A DNA stretch of 64,000 bases from Berberis thunbergii (taxonomy: Eukaryota; Streptophyta; Magnoliopsida; Ranunculales; Berberidaceae), in NCBI GenBank assembly GCA_003290165.1, contig QNQO01000549.1, forward strand, positions 310,001-374,000. The letters are read 5' to 3'. The notes beneath the pieces are model-generated. The model was not told the origin of the DNA. It made no database searches and was given only the letters and a program-made list of their open reading frames with translations. The number at the start of each line of letters is the position of its first letter. Position 1 is the first letter of the stretch. This document shows, in pieces, positions 35,055 to 47,413 of this stretch. Made by a program: the position numbers and the translations under genes.

Positions 35055-38000
35055 ATGCAGAGATCACGTCGAGCAATTTTGCAAAGAAAAGCTTTAGAGA
35101 GTGCCATCAGTGGTAGGAAACACCGCTTGTATAAAGTTTCTGTTTCTGTGGTCGTTGGATTGTGGGGTCTTGTTTTCCTTCTCAACCTATGGATCAGTCA
35201 TGGAGATGGTCATAGAGGTAAATATTTCATGCAAAATATTAGTTACAGCAGTGAGGTTTCTTCTATTTCATTATACACTAATTTGTTGACAATTCTATAG
35301 CAATTTTGTTAGAAAGCCTGTAAACTTGAAGTTATGCCTATCCTCTAGTCATGATTTTGAGTAGAATCTGGTTTGCACCCATATATAAACAAAATTTTGA
35401 TGTCAGTTCTCTCGTAGGAATATAAATCTATGTTGTGCTATTCTTCTAAAGTTTGTTTCTTCCATTTACTTTCATTGAGTTCGAGGTTTGTTGTTTTCTA
35501 GTGAGTGGGATTTGATGACTCCTACCATAGATAATTGGCGATCACCTAGTATATTTCGAGTTTCAATGAACAAACTGCTTCCAACGTTGAATTGTCTTCC
35601 AAGTCCCGTCTCCTTCTTTGCTAACTAGTTTTTATCTGTTAGATTGTTTCATGTGAATGGATATTAACGATTGTACTACTCAATTTCGTCCAAGTTGCAA
35701 AACAAAGTTTCTTTGATTTTTCAAAACACAAACTTCAACTCAATTCAACTCCAAAGAAAATTGCTTACCTTAGATTCAGTTGTAGTCAAAATCAAAGAGA
35801 CCCAAGCTTGCAAGAAAAACAAAAGAAAATTTCCTATGGAAGATAAACTTCATAAATTTAATCCCTAAAAAAGTTTCTGAAGAAATTAATTCAAAATAAT
35901 CTAATTAATAAATTCTAGAACACTTAAAATGAGTAGCATGATGAAAATATTCTAAAAGGTTCATACATGTTTTCATATTGGTGTTTCCCACTTTAAAGAG
36001 CTTGGCTCCGACGAGTTGAAATTGAATACTTGAAGAAGCTCAGAACCTGGACATGTTTTGACACTTCCGAAAGTTCACATTGAAAGGGTTCATCCAGTCG
36101 AATAAAAAATATTATAAACTTACATGTCATGGATCAATGTCCACAAAGTTTCAAAATCATAGGTCGTTTCAGTTGGACCATTGAAGGAACCAACACAAAA
36201 ATTGAAGAACCATTCTGGTCACATTCTCCTTTCAATGCTGAAGGCCTTAATGTGTACTTCAGTATTTCGACCATTTTCTTCATCGATGGGTACTTCAACC
36301 TCCATTGGTATTCCTTGTATTCTTCTGCATTTGATGAACTCAATGTGTCTTGTTCTGAAGGCAACGACTACTCCACACCACCTAAAGTATATCCCACACC
36401 GCCAAATCAATTTTTTTCTCTCCCACACCACCTACTTTATTTTCCACACCATCAATAAAAACTCAAAATTAAAATTTTCTCTCCTCCCCTCTCTTCATCT
36501 TCTTTTCTTCCCTTCTTTTACTTTTCCCTTCTACTCCCTCTCTTTTCCATTAGACACCTCCATCACCTTGCCATCATCGCCACCGCCTCGCCACTGCCAC
36601 TTATCTCCCTCCTGTTCCCGCCACCACCATCTTTCTCCCTATTTTTTCCATCAAGCACCACCATCACCTCGCCACCTATCTCAACTTCTTTGTCTCTGAA
36701 AACATGTTACTATCCCTTATTTTGGTTTAACTTATATGCTCGATCGAGACCGATTCTCAAGCTCATTAAAACACGAAAATTGTAGTACTCTGAGTTATCT
36801 AATAAACACAACTTGAATTACTTGAAAATGTTTTGAAATAAACAAGTTATTGTCGTTTTACTAAAGTCGTGCAAATCTGTCTCGCAATAAAAACGGGATA
36901 GTGTCACTTGTGTTTATTAGATGGCAATTGTGTTTATTAGATGACTCAGAGTACTACAATTTTTGTGTTTTGATGAACTTGAGAATCGGTCTCAATCGAG
37001 TATATAAGTTGGCAGAAAGTTAGGGACACTACCCCGTTTTTATTACGAGACAAATTTGCGCGACTTTAGTGAAACAAACATCTCATTTCAAAACATTTTC
37101 AAGTTGTGCTTATTAGATAACTCAAAGTACTACAATTTTTGTTGTTTGATGAGCTTGAGAATCAGTCTCAATTGAGGGTTTAAATTGGTCGAAAGTTACC
37201 TTGTTTTTATGTTACTGTTTTTTCAAAAACAGTTTTTTGGGTGGTGTGGGTTAGTAGAGAAAAAAAAAGAAAAAAATGTATATGGTGATGTGAGACAGTA
37301 CTTTAGGTGGTGGGAGTAGTCGTTGCCTTTTATGAATCATCATCATCTTCTTCTCCTGATTTTGTTTTTTGGTCTGATTCGGCATTTTAAGCATCAATGC
37401 TAAATTCACAAGTTTTTGGAAAATCTCGTAGCTTAAATAGGTTGAGGTAGAATTAGGCACAACAGCATGAGAACATCCAACTTTTGTTGAGTGCTCTTTA
37501 TAAAATCTCTTTCCTTTACAATGCATTCATTAAGGCCAATCTCATAGATTCTATACTGTATCTCTTACTCTTATTTATTTTATTGTAGCTCAATAATAGT
37601 TTGTATTGGGCGGTGGTTTTTAGTTTTTACGATGGAAGACAACATGGCGTTGGTCACAATGATTGTATGGGGAGGACGTGGAATTAGGGGTTTGGGTCGG
37701 GGATAATGATTGGAAGCTTGCCGTTTGTTGAGACAAAAAGGGTGTGGCTTGGCAAGACGTGAAAAGAAAAGAAAAACTCTAGTGTGGTTTGAAACTCCAC
37801 AACCTATTCCATTACCAGTCAACTATTATGGATCAAGTAGCAGTCATTGAGTTACTAGGGGATAATCAGGAATTACTTGGCCGATTCCCCTTATAATCCC
37901 TTCTGGGTAACATTTGTTTAAAGAATAGGAATATTACTTATCAAAATGTCAATCTGCATACCATTGTAACTAGTAGTAAAGAAGTAACTATCTGCAATTG

Positions 38001-41000
38001 TAAAAACATAACTATAAAACACCCCAAAGAAGTCCATAGAAAACATTCTATCATCACTCCATGCACAAATAATGACTATTAATCATCTTCGACTTCAATA
38101 TCAACAACATCATCATCACTTGGCCTTCCTTCACCATGTCCTCCACCCCTCAGGATGATGGTGGTATTGACAAATGAGCAATGTCTTTGTGTGTCGGATT
38201 CACTCGCTTTGATTGGTGCAGTTCCAGTGCAATTGAAAAGGACCTTTCTTCCAAAACACAACTTACAACTCTTAGGGTGTGTTTGATTTTTGTTTTCCAT
38301 GGAAAACATGAAACTAGTGAAGAGATCACGGAAGAGAGGAGAGAAGGAAGGGGTGTGAGCATAAAATTTGTACGTCTCACCACCTATATTCTTTCAAAAT
38401 CATGGAAAAATTCTTTACTTTCTATGGGTGACTAAGAATATTTTGTCAGGGAAAACTCAAGAAGCATGGTTAACTTCAACATCATTAGATGAAAACTTAT
38501 CTCAGTTGCTCTCCCATCTCCACTATTTTCATGGTTTTCCATGGAAAAATAAAATAAAAATCAAACACACCCTTAAATGAAATTGCCTTCAATGGGTCTA
38601 TTAGAGCATCCACAATATTTTGCTAAAATTAGAGTTTGATCAAAAAAGGCATACAGTCGTTTGCTAACATAGGAGGTTGCTAAGTCTGTCCAAAAAAGGC
38701 ATACCCCTCTACAACCAAATTTGGAAATTCAAAGAATTGTTTAGCAATGCAAAATGTATTCACCAGACAGGCTTGCTAAGTCTGTCCCTCCATGGGACAT
38801 ACTTGCAGAGTATGTCTGAGTTGTTTAATTGACTTTTAGCCAAATCAATAGACTTGTGAAGTATGTCCCATCAAAGTGAGAAATGTTTTTGTGAGACAAC
38901 GTTAGCAGCGTTTGGTAATCACTTTTGTAGGGAAATTTTATCAAACCAGCATTTGGAAATGTGTATGGCAATTGACGTTGCAAATGACTGTGGATGCACT
39001 TATAGACCAACATAAAAGGTCCTAAACTTCTAACTTAGGATAAACTTCCCTAAAATACTCATACTGGAAATAAAATACTCAAAACTAACTAAAAGTTCTA
39101 GAGACCTGAAATAATTTGCACGTTAACACATACTAAGAGGTTGCATGCTTCCATGTTCCTGTATCAGATGTCGTGTCTCCAGTGCACAATCGTATTGCTT
39201 GAATAACATTAGTTGTTAATCGCTGGTGATTGGCTTGATGGACTTTCAGCTATCCGGTTCAAATTATACCTATGAGGTTATGACACAAATTCTTGCAATA
39301 TTATTTTATCAATTGATTCCTATTGAATGTTTCTTCGTCTGAGTTAAATTTGATTTTTTTCATAGAACTTCATTATAACAGTTTATTTGTTTTGAAGCTA
39401 TGACCTTAAATATATATTGCCTTTCTTGCTTAACAATTTAAATTGTTCTCTGTTGTAGATGAATCGACTTGGAGTGAAACTGAAATTAGACGTAATTTAT
39501 CCAGCAGTGGAGCTGAATTTTCATATATAAATGCGGGTCCCAAGAAATCCGATCTGATTACATCTACTACAAGCTCTGTTACAGAGCTTCAAAGTAATGA
39601 GTCACCAATAGGTGAAAAAAATGAAAATAATTTATCTTCTACCAAAGAGCAAGTTGAGGTGGAGCCCCCTGATTTAGGGGTAAAACTGGAAAAGGATTAT
39701 TCCAAAAGTGAGAGGCTATCTCGTTCAGCGCCACTAGCTCTTGACGAATTCAAAAGCAGAGCAAGCAGTCCTAAAGGGAAGACCTCAACAGGCCAGGCCA
39801 TCATACATAGATTAGAAACTGGTGGGGCAGAGTACAATTATGGTTCTGCTGCAAAGGGAGCCAAAGTCTTGGGTTTTAACAAGGAGGCAAAGGGCGCATC
39901 TAACATCTTGGGCAAAGACCAGGATAAATACCTCAGGAACCCATGTTCTGCTGAAGAAAAGTTTGTTGTCATTGAACTCTCGGAAGAAACTTTAGTGGAT
40001 ACCATTGAAATAGGAAACTTTGAGCATCACTCTTCAAACTTGAAGGATTTTGAGCTGCTAGGAAGTATGGTTTATCCAACAGACAAGTGGGTTAGTCTTG
40101 GGAATTTTACGGCTGGAAATGTGAAGCATGCACAAAGGTTTGTTCTTCAGGAGCCACAATGGGTGAGGTATTTGAATCTTAAACTGTTGAGTCACTATGG
40201 GTCTGAGTTCTATTGCACGCTGAGTACTTTGGAAGTATATGGAGTGGATGCTGTTGAGAGAATGCTGGAGGATTTGATTTCTGCTCAAGATCACACACTT
40301 GAAACTGAAGAAACTGATACCAATCAGACACCAAAGACGACACAACCAGAGCCTATTGTTGGGAACGAGTCCCGTGAGGATCTTGTGGATGATAATGCTG
40401 CTCAACCTGAAAAACCCAATGTGAAATCTGAAGCCCAAAAAGGCAATTTCGGTAATGTAGTTACAGAAACACGACCTCAGCAGCTTGGAAGGATGCCTGG
40501 AGATACTGTTCTCAAGATACTAATGCAAAAAGTTCGATCCCTTGATTTAAATTTAGCAATATTGGAACGCTATTTGGAAGAACTCAATTCCAGATATGGA
40601 AACATTTTCAAAGAAATCGATGATGAAATTGATGCAACAGAAATAGCTCTGGAGCAAATCAAATCTGACATGAAGAGTTTTGCTGAAAGCACGGAGGTTA
40701 TTGTACGTATCTTCTCCTTTCATTTTTTGGTTGATTGTTAGATTTGTTGGGACACTCATTTTATATGTTCTGTTGTTGACAGGCCAAAATGTAGAAGATC
40801 TCGTGGCATGGAAATCCCTTGTTTCCTTGCAGATGGATAGTCTAGCCAGAGATAATGCAATTCTCAGGTGAGAACCAATTCCTTGAACTTCATACGCTCT
40901 TGACATTTCTTTGCACATCATAGAATTATGCTGCATTACAATCCTCCCTCCTCTCGTGCTCATATGGAATTGATTATTGATTTGGAAACTGTTTTGAATT

Positions 41001-41994
41001 ACTTCTGGAACAAGCACGAGTTAAAAATGGTAGTCTGGGTTTTGAGGTATTTGGCCTACAAAAGGTGTGTGGCCAGTCTTTTGGCTTATTCCTGCCAAAG
41101 ACTTTTTTTTTTTGGAAATTACCTGCCAAAGACTTATTCCTGCCTCTCTTGCTTGGACGGACACTATCATCATCTTCATCCACTAATTGGAATGTGTTTT
41201 CCTGTTAGATGATTAAAAATATAGATATGGTGCGCATCACATGGTAATAAGTCACACATATCAACAATGGTGCTCCTATGATGATTAGACCTTGGTTAAA
41301 CCATTTATCCAATTGTGTTAATGCACTAAGCACTTTCCCCACCAGGACCAAAAAAGTCAAGCAATGATTGATAGACATGATAGATGCTTGGATATGGGCT
41401 CGGGCAGAAAGTCTGGGACGAGTACAATTATGAATATCGTAATGTTAAACAATCTTCGTTATTAACCTTAGGCCTACGAATATAATTTGAAAAAGTGACT
41501 AAAAGAAGCATGCAGATAATAGCTTCTTTTATCATTTTTAGAAGATGCAGACTGCTTATCGAAATTAAGCACGATTAGGGAAGCACACCATCATCTCTTT
41601 AGGAGAACTAAGGGATCAGAGTAATTCTTTTTTTACTGTTCTTGCTAGTGTTTTCTGCTTTTATGCTTGCTAGTATGCACATGCTCGCAAACTGCATAAT
41701 TGTATTATAACTTGATCATACAGAGTCATTGATTTTTTAGGAGCATAACAACAACCATAATTTTGCAGATCGGAGGTAGAGAGAGTGAGAATCAACCAAG
41801 TTCACATGGAGAACAAGGGTTTGGCCGTGTTCCTTGTGAGCTTCACAATTGGATGTTTCGCTATTGCGAAGCTATTTATAGACATGATGGCGAGTTTATT
41901 TAGAATACAGAAGACCGGGAAATTTTGTGGAATGAGTTCTTCCTGGCTTATCTTACTAAGTTCTTCCCTTGTAGTTATGATCCTTTATTTATAA
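35055..41994 (+). CDS. SUN4: Mid-SUN domain protein (SUN3/SUN4/SUN5 class)
   Basis: Exons 35055-35217, 39459-40706 (or 40702), 40783-40867 and 41769-41994. N-terminus [20 protein letters not shown] is followed by a transmembrane segment (about residues 27-47). The central SUN domain (about 174-317) includes [39 protein letters not shown] and [18 protein letters not shown]-terminal coiled coil ([19 protein letters not shown]) comes next, then two transmembrane helices ([18 protein letters not shown] and [17 protein letters not shown]). This is the plant mid-SUN layout of the nuclear envelope and ER, partners of KASH proteins. With the donor at 40706 the exons give a 519-residue open product; the stronger GTACGT donor at 40703 shifts the frame. 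Intron 1 is 4.2 kb and contains three transposons. SUN4 naming rests on overall resemblance and on the nearby PPR gene. Confidence 0.88.
36360..37327. mobile_element. Short MULE in SUN intron 1
   Basis: 968 bases, ends GGCAACGACTACTCC and GGAGTAGTCGTTGCC (exact 15-bp inverted repeat, extending imperfectly through CACCTAAAGTA). Flanks TGTTCTGAA and TTTTATGAA match at 7 of 9 positions, an eroded 9-bp duplication. Same family as the 27747-30677 element. Inside, a roughly 180-bp unit occurs inverted (about 36725-36905), then as a partial direct copy (36906-37014) and a fuller direct copy (37022-37195). No coding capacity. Confidence 0.8.
38275..38572. mobile_element. Tourist-like (PIF/Harbinger) MITE in SUN intron 1
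   Basis: 298 bases, ends GGGTGTGTTTGATTTT and the reverse complement AAAATCAAACACACCC, extending through CCATGGAAAAC words. Flanked by TTA on both sides (38272-38274 and 38573-38575), the 3-bp target duplication of PIF/Harbinger elements. No coding capacity. Confidence 0.82.
38604..38999. mobile_element. Second Tourist-like MITE in SUN intron 1
   Basis: 396 bases with ends GAGCATCCACA and TGTGGATGCAC (one mismatch), flanked by TTA (38601-38603 and 39000-39002). The interior is non-coding and contains internal copies of GCTAAGTCTGTCC and GGCATAC words. Lies 28 bases after the previous MITE. Confidence 0.68.
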
Positions 41995-42942
41995 TGAGAA
42001 TGCGTGTTGATTCTTTTTCAAGTTCTTGCACTTCAAAACTGCAAGATCACAATCCCTGCTTCTCACAGACACACAGAACCCCATTGTATCGAAAAATAGA
42101 TACTTGTCTGGAGTTATACATTTTTTTTAGTTTTTCGAAAATAAAGATTTGGGTTAATTTCAAATGCTCTAACCCACGATTTTGGAATATTTCCGAAGTT
42201 TTTTTTGGATCACTATTGAATTTTCGCTTTGATTCAAGACTTCACGCCTCAATAAACATAGTAGTGTAGCTCATAGTTAGAGTTATACATTTTCTTTGTT
42301 TTTATGAAAATAAAAAATGTGGCTCGAAATTTTGAAGGCTTGGATATTTTGGAAGTTATGATAAAACTTGAATTTATGGGACTATTTCAAAACTTCGCGT
42401 CTAAAAAACATAATCGAATAAATTCTAGTCTAGAGCTTAATTTTTTTGTATTTAAAAAATCAAATTTGGGTTCCATTTCAAAGGCTTTAATCCACGATTT
42501 TGATAGATAATGGTATAGAGTTATGAAGTTTCGCTCCAATTTGAAGACCTCTAAACATGGTCGCATAGGTAATAGTAGAGTTATGAATTTTATTAGTTTT
42601 ATGAAAATCAAAATTTTGACTCAATTTTAAAGGCTTTGACCCACGATTTTGGACGATATCAAAAGTTTTTTATTGGGATCACCTTTGAATTTTCGCTCTA
42701 ATTCAAGACCTCAGTGTCACTATAAATACAGTCTCACAGATCCTAGAGCTATGGATTTTCTTAGTTTTTATTAATAATAAAAAATTATATAAAAATTTGA
42801 CTCAATTTCAAAGGCTTTTAACCCACTATTTTGGACTATTTCAAAAAAACATTTGGGGAGATTTTCGTTGAATTTTTGCTCCGATTTCAAGACCTCGGGT
42901 CACTATTAGCATAGTTGCACAGATGCTTGCTTAGAGGTATGC

Positions 42943-45900
42943 TGTCACGTCCCAATTTTCGACAAAACAAAAATCCTTATATTCACGTAAGATTAGGATA
43001 ATCCACTTCCCCAAAACTCGAGTCGTGAAAATTTAACAACATAAACATTAAATAAAATTAACATAAACAAAAATTCTAACCGGGTAACTCTTTGAATATG
43101 ACTACTCCATAAAAATAAACCGCCAAAGATGCTGCCCCAAAACTCTATAACCTAAGAAATGCCAAATGGCTACGTTCCAATAAGAACGTACCCAATAAAC
43201 ATAAACTTACTTGGGTCAACGTGATAGTTGGTATGAGTAATCTCCATCCTTATATAATAAAATAATTTACATGATTTAAAATGAAAATTTCATAAACAAG
43301 AAAATAACACTCAAAGTTTTGTGGTTCCTCAACAAGGCAAACTTTACATACTAATCATTTTTATCATGCTTAAAATATAAATTTATTTTACCAACACTTA
43401 CAAAGTGAAGGTTGAATATGGTAAGTTCGACTTGCAAAAATTGTTAGTAGACTTACCATCCTGCACGAAATGGTTAGAAACAAACAGATAAATTTTATGA
43501 GTTATTAATTCTTATAAATGCAATTTATTTTCAAACAACGATAAAAATCGTAATCCTAATAGAGTATTATTAAAATATCAACAAAACGCATTTTCTACCT
43601 TTAGGAAGACATATAGTTCTCCTTCAATGGTCGAATGAGCATTTGGTTTCTTCCCTTAAGGCAATCACGAACAGACACAAAAATCTCGCTTCTTTTCCAC
43701 AATTGCACTATCCTCCTTGTGTTGAATACACCTCACCCAAGTGTGTTTCCCTTGCTTTCGAAACCACTCGGAGCGTACATGTTTCAAGTGGGGTGCCACA
43801 TCGAGGAACATGTTATCTCACCCGAAGTTCGATCCATGACAAACATTTCCTAAATACTACACGTACTACCGAACTCACATGGAACAGTGCACCGATATGC
43901 AAGCAAGTCTGCATACCCAAAATTATATCACACGTATACAAGCAAGTTTGTATATTACAATAAAAAAAAAATTGTGGAAAACTAGCATTTTTTCGAAGTT
44001 GTGGAAAAGAGCATAAAAAAAAATCAATTAAAACTCAAAACCCTTTTATGGTGACACTTTGTCAACCATAAATAAATCAACCACAGTATTAACCCATTCT
44101 TTTGGGAAAACTAGCATTTTTCATAAATAAATTTTCCTCAACACAATAAGGACCAAACCCAATCAATACGAGGATACTTCTTAGCAAGTCAATTTGCATA
44201 ACAATCCAAACTACACAACTAGTACTAGTGTCATAATCTTTAGTAGTCATTGCCTCCATTCATGTATATGTAAAGAAAAATAATTCGGACAATATATACA
44301 AAGAGTGTTGACAATCTGGACATAAGTAATAACACATTCAACCTAAACTGCACAATTCATTCTACATGATGCCACAGGCTAACAAGACAACAATACTAAT
44401 TCTGATCTAACACACAATCGTTATATATTTCCTATACCAAAAGTATTGTATCCATACATATTTAGTGTACTTGAAGAAAACAAACATCAAGTCTTCGACA
44501 TTCTTCTACACACATCACCACTTCATGGAAAATAAACCAAACATAACAATTCATTCATAGACCAATCGAAGTCCTTAACTCCACTACCCATTCCACATCC
44601 AAGGAAGCGTTGAGGAAGATGATTGCTGCAACAATTCAAATCACACACTCTGAAGCATTCAACTACAATTTCACTACCCAACCATAACCTAGTCAAACCC
44701 TCTCCAAGCCTTCCGACTTCCTAATCAATTTAAACAGCCCCCAACTCAGTTGTAACTATTTGCCAAACAGTCGGATAAATAACCCTCCAAACAATACTGA
44801 AATGAACAATCTGTCTTAACTAGACAACTTGACAAGTCATCACTGAAACATGCATAATTCTCGTACTAGAACTCCAAATTTATTACCGTTAAGGGCCATA
44901 GAAAGTAGACACAAAGAGGTTTCCAACCATATATAGCATACCTGCTGATTATGTCTGTAACATTACAGATTTTACAAAAAAATAGGTCATTTGTCAGCAT
45001 TCATCCAGATTTACCTTTTGTCACTAAAACAAGTATATCTTTCCGCACAAAATTCAGATTGTGATACCGTAAAATCCTTTAGAAACTAGACTCAAACAGG
45101 AAGCTTTTGATATATAGCATGATGTAGTACACCCTACTGAACCCAATCAAAACCAGTATATAAAACACTGCACAAAATCAAGACTGATAGAATACACAAA
45201 TAAGTTTCAGCTCATAATTGAAAAATGTTTCCAACCTTGATTTCTCAAACTCCATTTCATCCCAAATATAAATTTTCAAGCTTATTAGGTATAAAAAAAA
45301 TCCATATCACTTACAAATATTTTTCTAAGCAAAAATATATGAAAAGAGAAGGGAGGAAAACTCACTAATTTCTACCAAAAGTTTTATATACATGTGACAT
45401 TTGTTTCTGCCTCGAGAAAGATCTAATCGTTGGCTGAACTCCAAACCAGCAGTATGTTTTTCATACGCGTGCGTTGAATCTACGGATTTAATTGGAAAGT
45501 ATTCTGACCTCTAGAAAGTCTCGATCAACTGAAAATACTAAGACTGCGCAAAGCTGTATTTATTACGGGATTTAAATAAAAATCTAGTTGTAGGTTTTCT
45601 CTTTCAACTCATCTAATTCCTACGAAAATACAATAAAAATTTCATATTTAGGATTTATATTTGTATTAAACCCTAACCTTAATCAATTGATTTATCTAAA
45701 AAAAGTAAAAGATAACGAAGAAGACTCATCGGTGTTAAGCATTATTTTTCTTCTTCTTCTTCTTCTTGTTTCACCTTTTCCCCTTAACTCTTTACGTAAG
45801 TTTCTCCCATTATTTTGTGTGTAAAAGAAAAGAATGAAGCTAGGTTTTTCCAACTCTTTTATAAAGCTCTAATTATGGTTTCCTTTTTTTTTTTTTGCTA

Positions 45901-46029
45901 AATGTACACACACTTTCTACTCATTTAACCACTAAAAATAAAACAAGATTTACACATTATAAAATTATAATACATAACAAATTTATAAGTAAATATTATT
46001 TATATTTGTGTAATTAGGCGGTTATTACA
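42943..46029. mobile_element. 3.1-kb solo LTR inserted in the array
   Basis: Begins TGTCACGTCCCAATTTTCGA and ends GGCGGTTATTACA (TG...CA). It is flanked by TATGC on both sides (42938-42942 and 46030-46034), and the array variant-F sequence resumes exactly (GCTATGCATTTTC). No gag-pol domain lies inside, so it is a solo LTR of an element with very long LTRs. TGTCACG.CCC ends are common in plant Gypsy-type LTRs. Short frames inside are not recognisable proteins. Orientation is undecided. Confidence 0.83.
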
Positions 46030-46126
46030 TATGCATTTTCCTACTTTTTTAAAAATAATTTTTTTTTTTGCTTAATTTTGAAGGCTAACTCACGATTTTC
46101 AAAATTTCTTAAGTGCACTGGTGTTG

Positions 46127-46146
46127 TGCCTGGTGGCCACCAGGCA
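46127..46146. repeat. Perfect 20-bp palindrome, copy 2
   Basis: TGCCTGGTGGCCACCAGGCA, flanked by CTGGTGTTG on the left and TTGTAG on the right. The reverse complement of these flanks is found around the palindrome at 12151-12172. It interrupts an array monomer between CACGATTTTCAAAATTTC and CCACGATTTTGGATG, so it is a small insertion. Confidence 0.7.
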
Positions 46147-46945
46147 TTGTAGACTTACTCCACGATTTTGGATGATTTCGGAAGATTTTTTTATTTGTGA
46201 TAACAACTTATTTTTCTCTCATGTCACAATAAAGATCTTTCGCTCCAAATTCAAGACCTAGTCTTTTACATACTACATTTTCAAAGTTTTTCAAGACCTC
46301 GGGTTACTATAAACATAGTATCATTGATCCTATTCTAGAGCTATGGATTTTCTTAGTTTTTCGAAAATAAAGATTCGGCTTAATTTAAAAGACTCTTAGC
46401 CACGATTTTTGAAAGATTCAGAAGTATTTATTTTTTTGGGATTACCATTGAATTTTTGTTTCGATTCAAACTTCACATCACAATAAACATAGTAGCATGG
46501 CTTATAGTTAGAGTTATACGTTTTGACTAAATTTCAAAGGCATTACCATGATTTTGAAACCTGAATTTTTGCTTCCATTCAAAACCTCAAATCTAAATTA
46601 CATAGTCGCATAAATTCTAGTGTAGGGCTTAATTTTTTGTGTTTTGAAAACCAAAATTTGGGTTGCATTTCAAAGGTTTTAATCCACGATTTTGACAGTT
46701 TTGATTTTTTTATTACCTTTAAATTTTCGCTCCAATTTCAAGACCTCTGTGACAATAAACATAGTCACGTAGATAATAGTCTAGAGCTATAAATTTTATT
46801 AGTTTTTGAAAATCAATATTTGACACAAATCTAAAGCTTAAACACACAATTTTGGATGATTTTGAAAGTTTTATTTTAATAGGATTACCTTTGGTTTTCG
46901 CTCGATTTAAGACTCTCAAGTCATAAACACAGTCACAGAGATCCT

Positions 46946-47413
46946 TTTTTTTTTTTTTTTTTTTAATTAAACCTATTGTTGCATGTGCCAGGAGTATCTC
47001 CCAGTCTCGTCATCGGTGTCATCTTCACTTGCACTTAGGAATTCTCTTGAAAATAATTTTGTAAGGTGCAGGGAGTACGCTCAGGTTGTTGGAACTGTTC
47101 ATCGAGATTGTTCACAACTTTCTGAGTCTTTCTTCGTCCGTTTTTTCTTCTGTTGCTGAAATTTGTTCACCCACTAGATTTCTGGGGAGCACAGATCATA
47201 ACTACTCACAATATCCTTCAATCGCTTACTGGCAATGAATGATCTGGTCTGACATATCCACCACCGAAAGAGTGAGGGAAGAATCCCAAAAGATCCAAAT
47301 CTTGCCACCAACCGAGTCATTTGAGGCAAAGCCGCCCAGTCGAATTTTGTTGCCAATCTCCATAGATCAACTAGCAGGAATCATAGGCTCCGCAATCATA
47401 AGAATTCTAGTCT
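46946..47413 (-). mobile_element. Poly-A-tailed retroposed insertion with 9-bp target duplication
   Basis: A T-run of about 20 at 46946-46965 is the A-tail of a minus-strand cDNA. The insertion is bounded by AGAGATCCT (46937-46945 and 47414-47422), and array variant E resumes at once. The body is GC-richer than the array. The minus strand has a 60-codon frame (47356-47174, MATKFDWAALPQMTRLVARF then ending DLCSPEI) that I do not recognise. It may be a truncated LINE 3' end or a 5'-truncated gene retrocopy. Confidence 0.72.

Noticed and set aside
43635..43963. Short frames within the 3.1-kb solo LTR
   Set aside because: No similarity to known domains; the surrounding block is defined as an LTR by termini and target duplication.
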